DNA of 64,000 bases from Eulemur rufifrons (taxonomy: Eukaryota > Chordata > Mammalia > Primates > Lemuridae), in NCBI RefSeq assembly GCF_041146395.1, contig NC_091002.1, positions 7,434,501-7,498,500 on the forward strand. The letters run 5' to 3'. Under the pieces are notes generated by a model. It ran no database searches. It saw only the letters and a list, made by a program, of their open reading frames with translations, and had not been told where the DNA came from. Both the position numbers and the translations under genes were made by a program. Positions 62,701-64,000 of this stretch are shown one piece after another. Position 1 is the stretch's first letter, and each line of letters begins with the position of its first letter.

Positions 62701-64000
62701 CCCCTTTTGGGGGCCTCATGGAGGGGTCACAATCCGGCCTTTGGCCTGGCCACCAGAGGCTTCCAGGGGTTAAGAGCAGGGAGAGAACCCAGGGTCTGCT
62801 CTCGAATCTGAGGCCGTGTTTCCCTGAGCATCTCCAGGGGTCATTTGCAGAGACCCCCTCCTCCAACTCATGCCTCTCATCTGCTCACCACACCCTGGCC
62901 AGGCTTTGGCAGGGCTGAATGTGCCAAAGGTCCTGTAGAGGCGGCGGGGCTGTGGCCAAGGTCATCTGGGTCGTGCCGTTTGCTCCTGCCCTTTGTGCAT
63001 CTACCTTCTGTGATCTGAAAACCCTAGCAGGGCGTGTGGTTCTGTCCCCTCTGGCCTGGGCAGAAGACTCAGGAAGTCCTGGTCAGTGGGGCATTGGGGG
63101 TGCCCCCTCCATCTGATGCTGAGTGGGGTGGGGGTGGTAACTAGTGAGAGGTGCCTGGGAGGCAGGTGATACCACACGGAGGCCCAGGGTCAGGGAGGCA
63201 CTCTCTGGCGGCCCTGGAGACCCCATGCCACCCACGGGCCCTTCTGCCTTCCCTGAAACTTTCCAGCTGGCCCAGGACAAATCTCCCGTGGGATCTTGCA
63301 TCTGCCTCCGGGCCCCTCACTTCCCACTCTCGATGCCCTCTGCCTCTCCAAGCCCCACTGTTCTGGCTGGTCCCTCGAGGCCATCGCTGGGCCTCTCCCT
63401 CCCAGGCACTCTCAAGTGCCTACCCTGCATTTCCCAGCTCAGGGCAGACCCCTGGGGTGGCAAGGGGCTCCCCCCGGACAGATATTCAGGGGTAAAGCAC
63501 CCCCACGCCACAGCTGCTTGCAGGCCCACGCACTTGCTTGCCGAGTTCACCATATCTCGGCTTTTCCTCCTGTCTGGGATCCCAGCGCTCCTGTAGGAGG
63601 CCATGCGCTGGCAGTGGAGGGATGGGAAGGACTTGCCATTTCTGAGCTTGTGCTCTTCCCACTCAATCTAGCATCTCGCAGGCGTGGTGGGGCCACGCCA
63701 GCTCCGCCGCCTGTGAAACACCACCTGTGTTTCACTCCTCATGCCTGAACTGGCCACTGGTGTGTATGTGTGCGGGGCTGTGCTGGGCTTCTCAGTCTGG
63801 GGCCGGAAGCTGCTCCACCCCATGCACCAAGTGGGGGAGACGGAAGCAGGACTCGGACGCGGCGAGAGCAGGCTGGCGCCCAGAACTCTCGAAACAGGTG
63901 TCGTCAGGAGCTCCCTGAGCTCGCTCTCTCCTCACCCAGGGCGCGTGCTGCGGGAGCCAGGAGCTGGAGGGCCAGGGAAGTCTGCCCGGCGTTCCGGCCC
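59729..64000. other. GC-rich RGS12 intron, no gene supported
   Basis: Roughly 60 percent GC by eye, many overlapping frames on both strands without recognisable domains. An imperfect duplication ('ctcagtttaatc...gtaactgt') occurs at 60280-60343. CpGs become denser after about 63840, which could be the edge of a CpG island reaching past the window. No splice-bounded RGS12 exon found. Confidence 0.5.

Noticed and set aside
58500..64000. Next RGS12 exon (start of the RGS-box lead-in)
   Set aside because: The expected Ser/Leu/Asn-rich peptide is not found in any frame to the right edge.

Overview
This window is mammalian nuclear DNA, almost certainly from a strepsirrhine primate (lemur or galago type). 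The main evidence is the repeats. The youngest Alu copies (5732-6075, 13879-14227, 30016-30363, 57215-57560) share an extended middle section, with a second A-rich spacer reading like 'aactaaaatatatatag', which is typical of lemur/galago Alus and not of human ones. Two mariner transposons and short L1 3' ends that differ from the human L1 tail fit the same reading.

Only one functional gene is visible: the 5' coding part of RGS12 on the + strand. A large exon (about 10154-12125, ATG at 10254) encodes the PDZ and PTB domains. A 117-base in-frame exon lies at 35494-35610. They are joined by a phase-0 intron of 23.4 kb. The RGS box, Ras-binding domains and GoLoco motif must lie beyond the right edge. 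Everything left of 10154 is upstream intron or upstream flank, and everything right of 35610 is intron. Almost all other open frames are chance.

The introns form layered retro-element stratigraphy. 1-10 kb has an LTR-like element, MIR, Alu, MER2/Tigger, MER1 (hAT) and two further LTR relics. 12-35 kb has mariner copy 1 (split by an Alu), an Alu inside an Alu, L1 pieces, a 30-bp CpG-rich minisatellite and a solo LTR. 38558-48596 is a minus-strand endogenous retrovirus with both LTRs, a primer-binding site and a polypurine tract. It is broken by mariner copy 2, a second 0.5-kb retroviral remnant, old Alus, a short L1 tail and a stretch derived from a ninein (NIN)-like mRNA. 48.6-57.2 kb holds reverse-transcriptase relics outside the LTR, then L1 fragments in both orientations, one of them carrying a CCT7 processed pseudogene with a 20-bp target-site duplication. 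57.6-64 kb is GC-rich intron with no recognised exon.

I found no CRISPR, operon or other novel multi-gene system. The interesting material is the nested retrosequences: the NIN-like insert, a U2-snRNA-like segment beside the env relic, reverse transcriptase lying outside the LTR, and a retroviral remnant that keeps its target duplication but only 11 bases of its second LTR. Family names come from recognition by eye. No database search was run.
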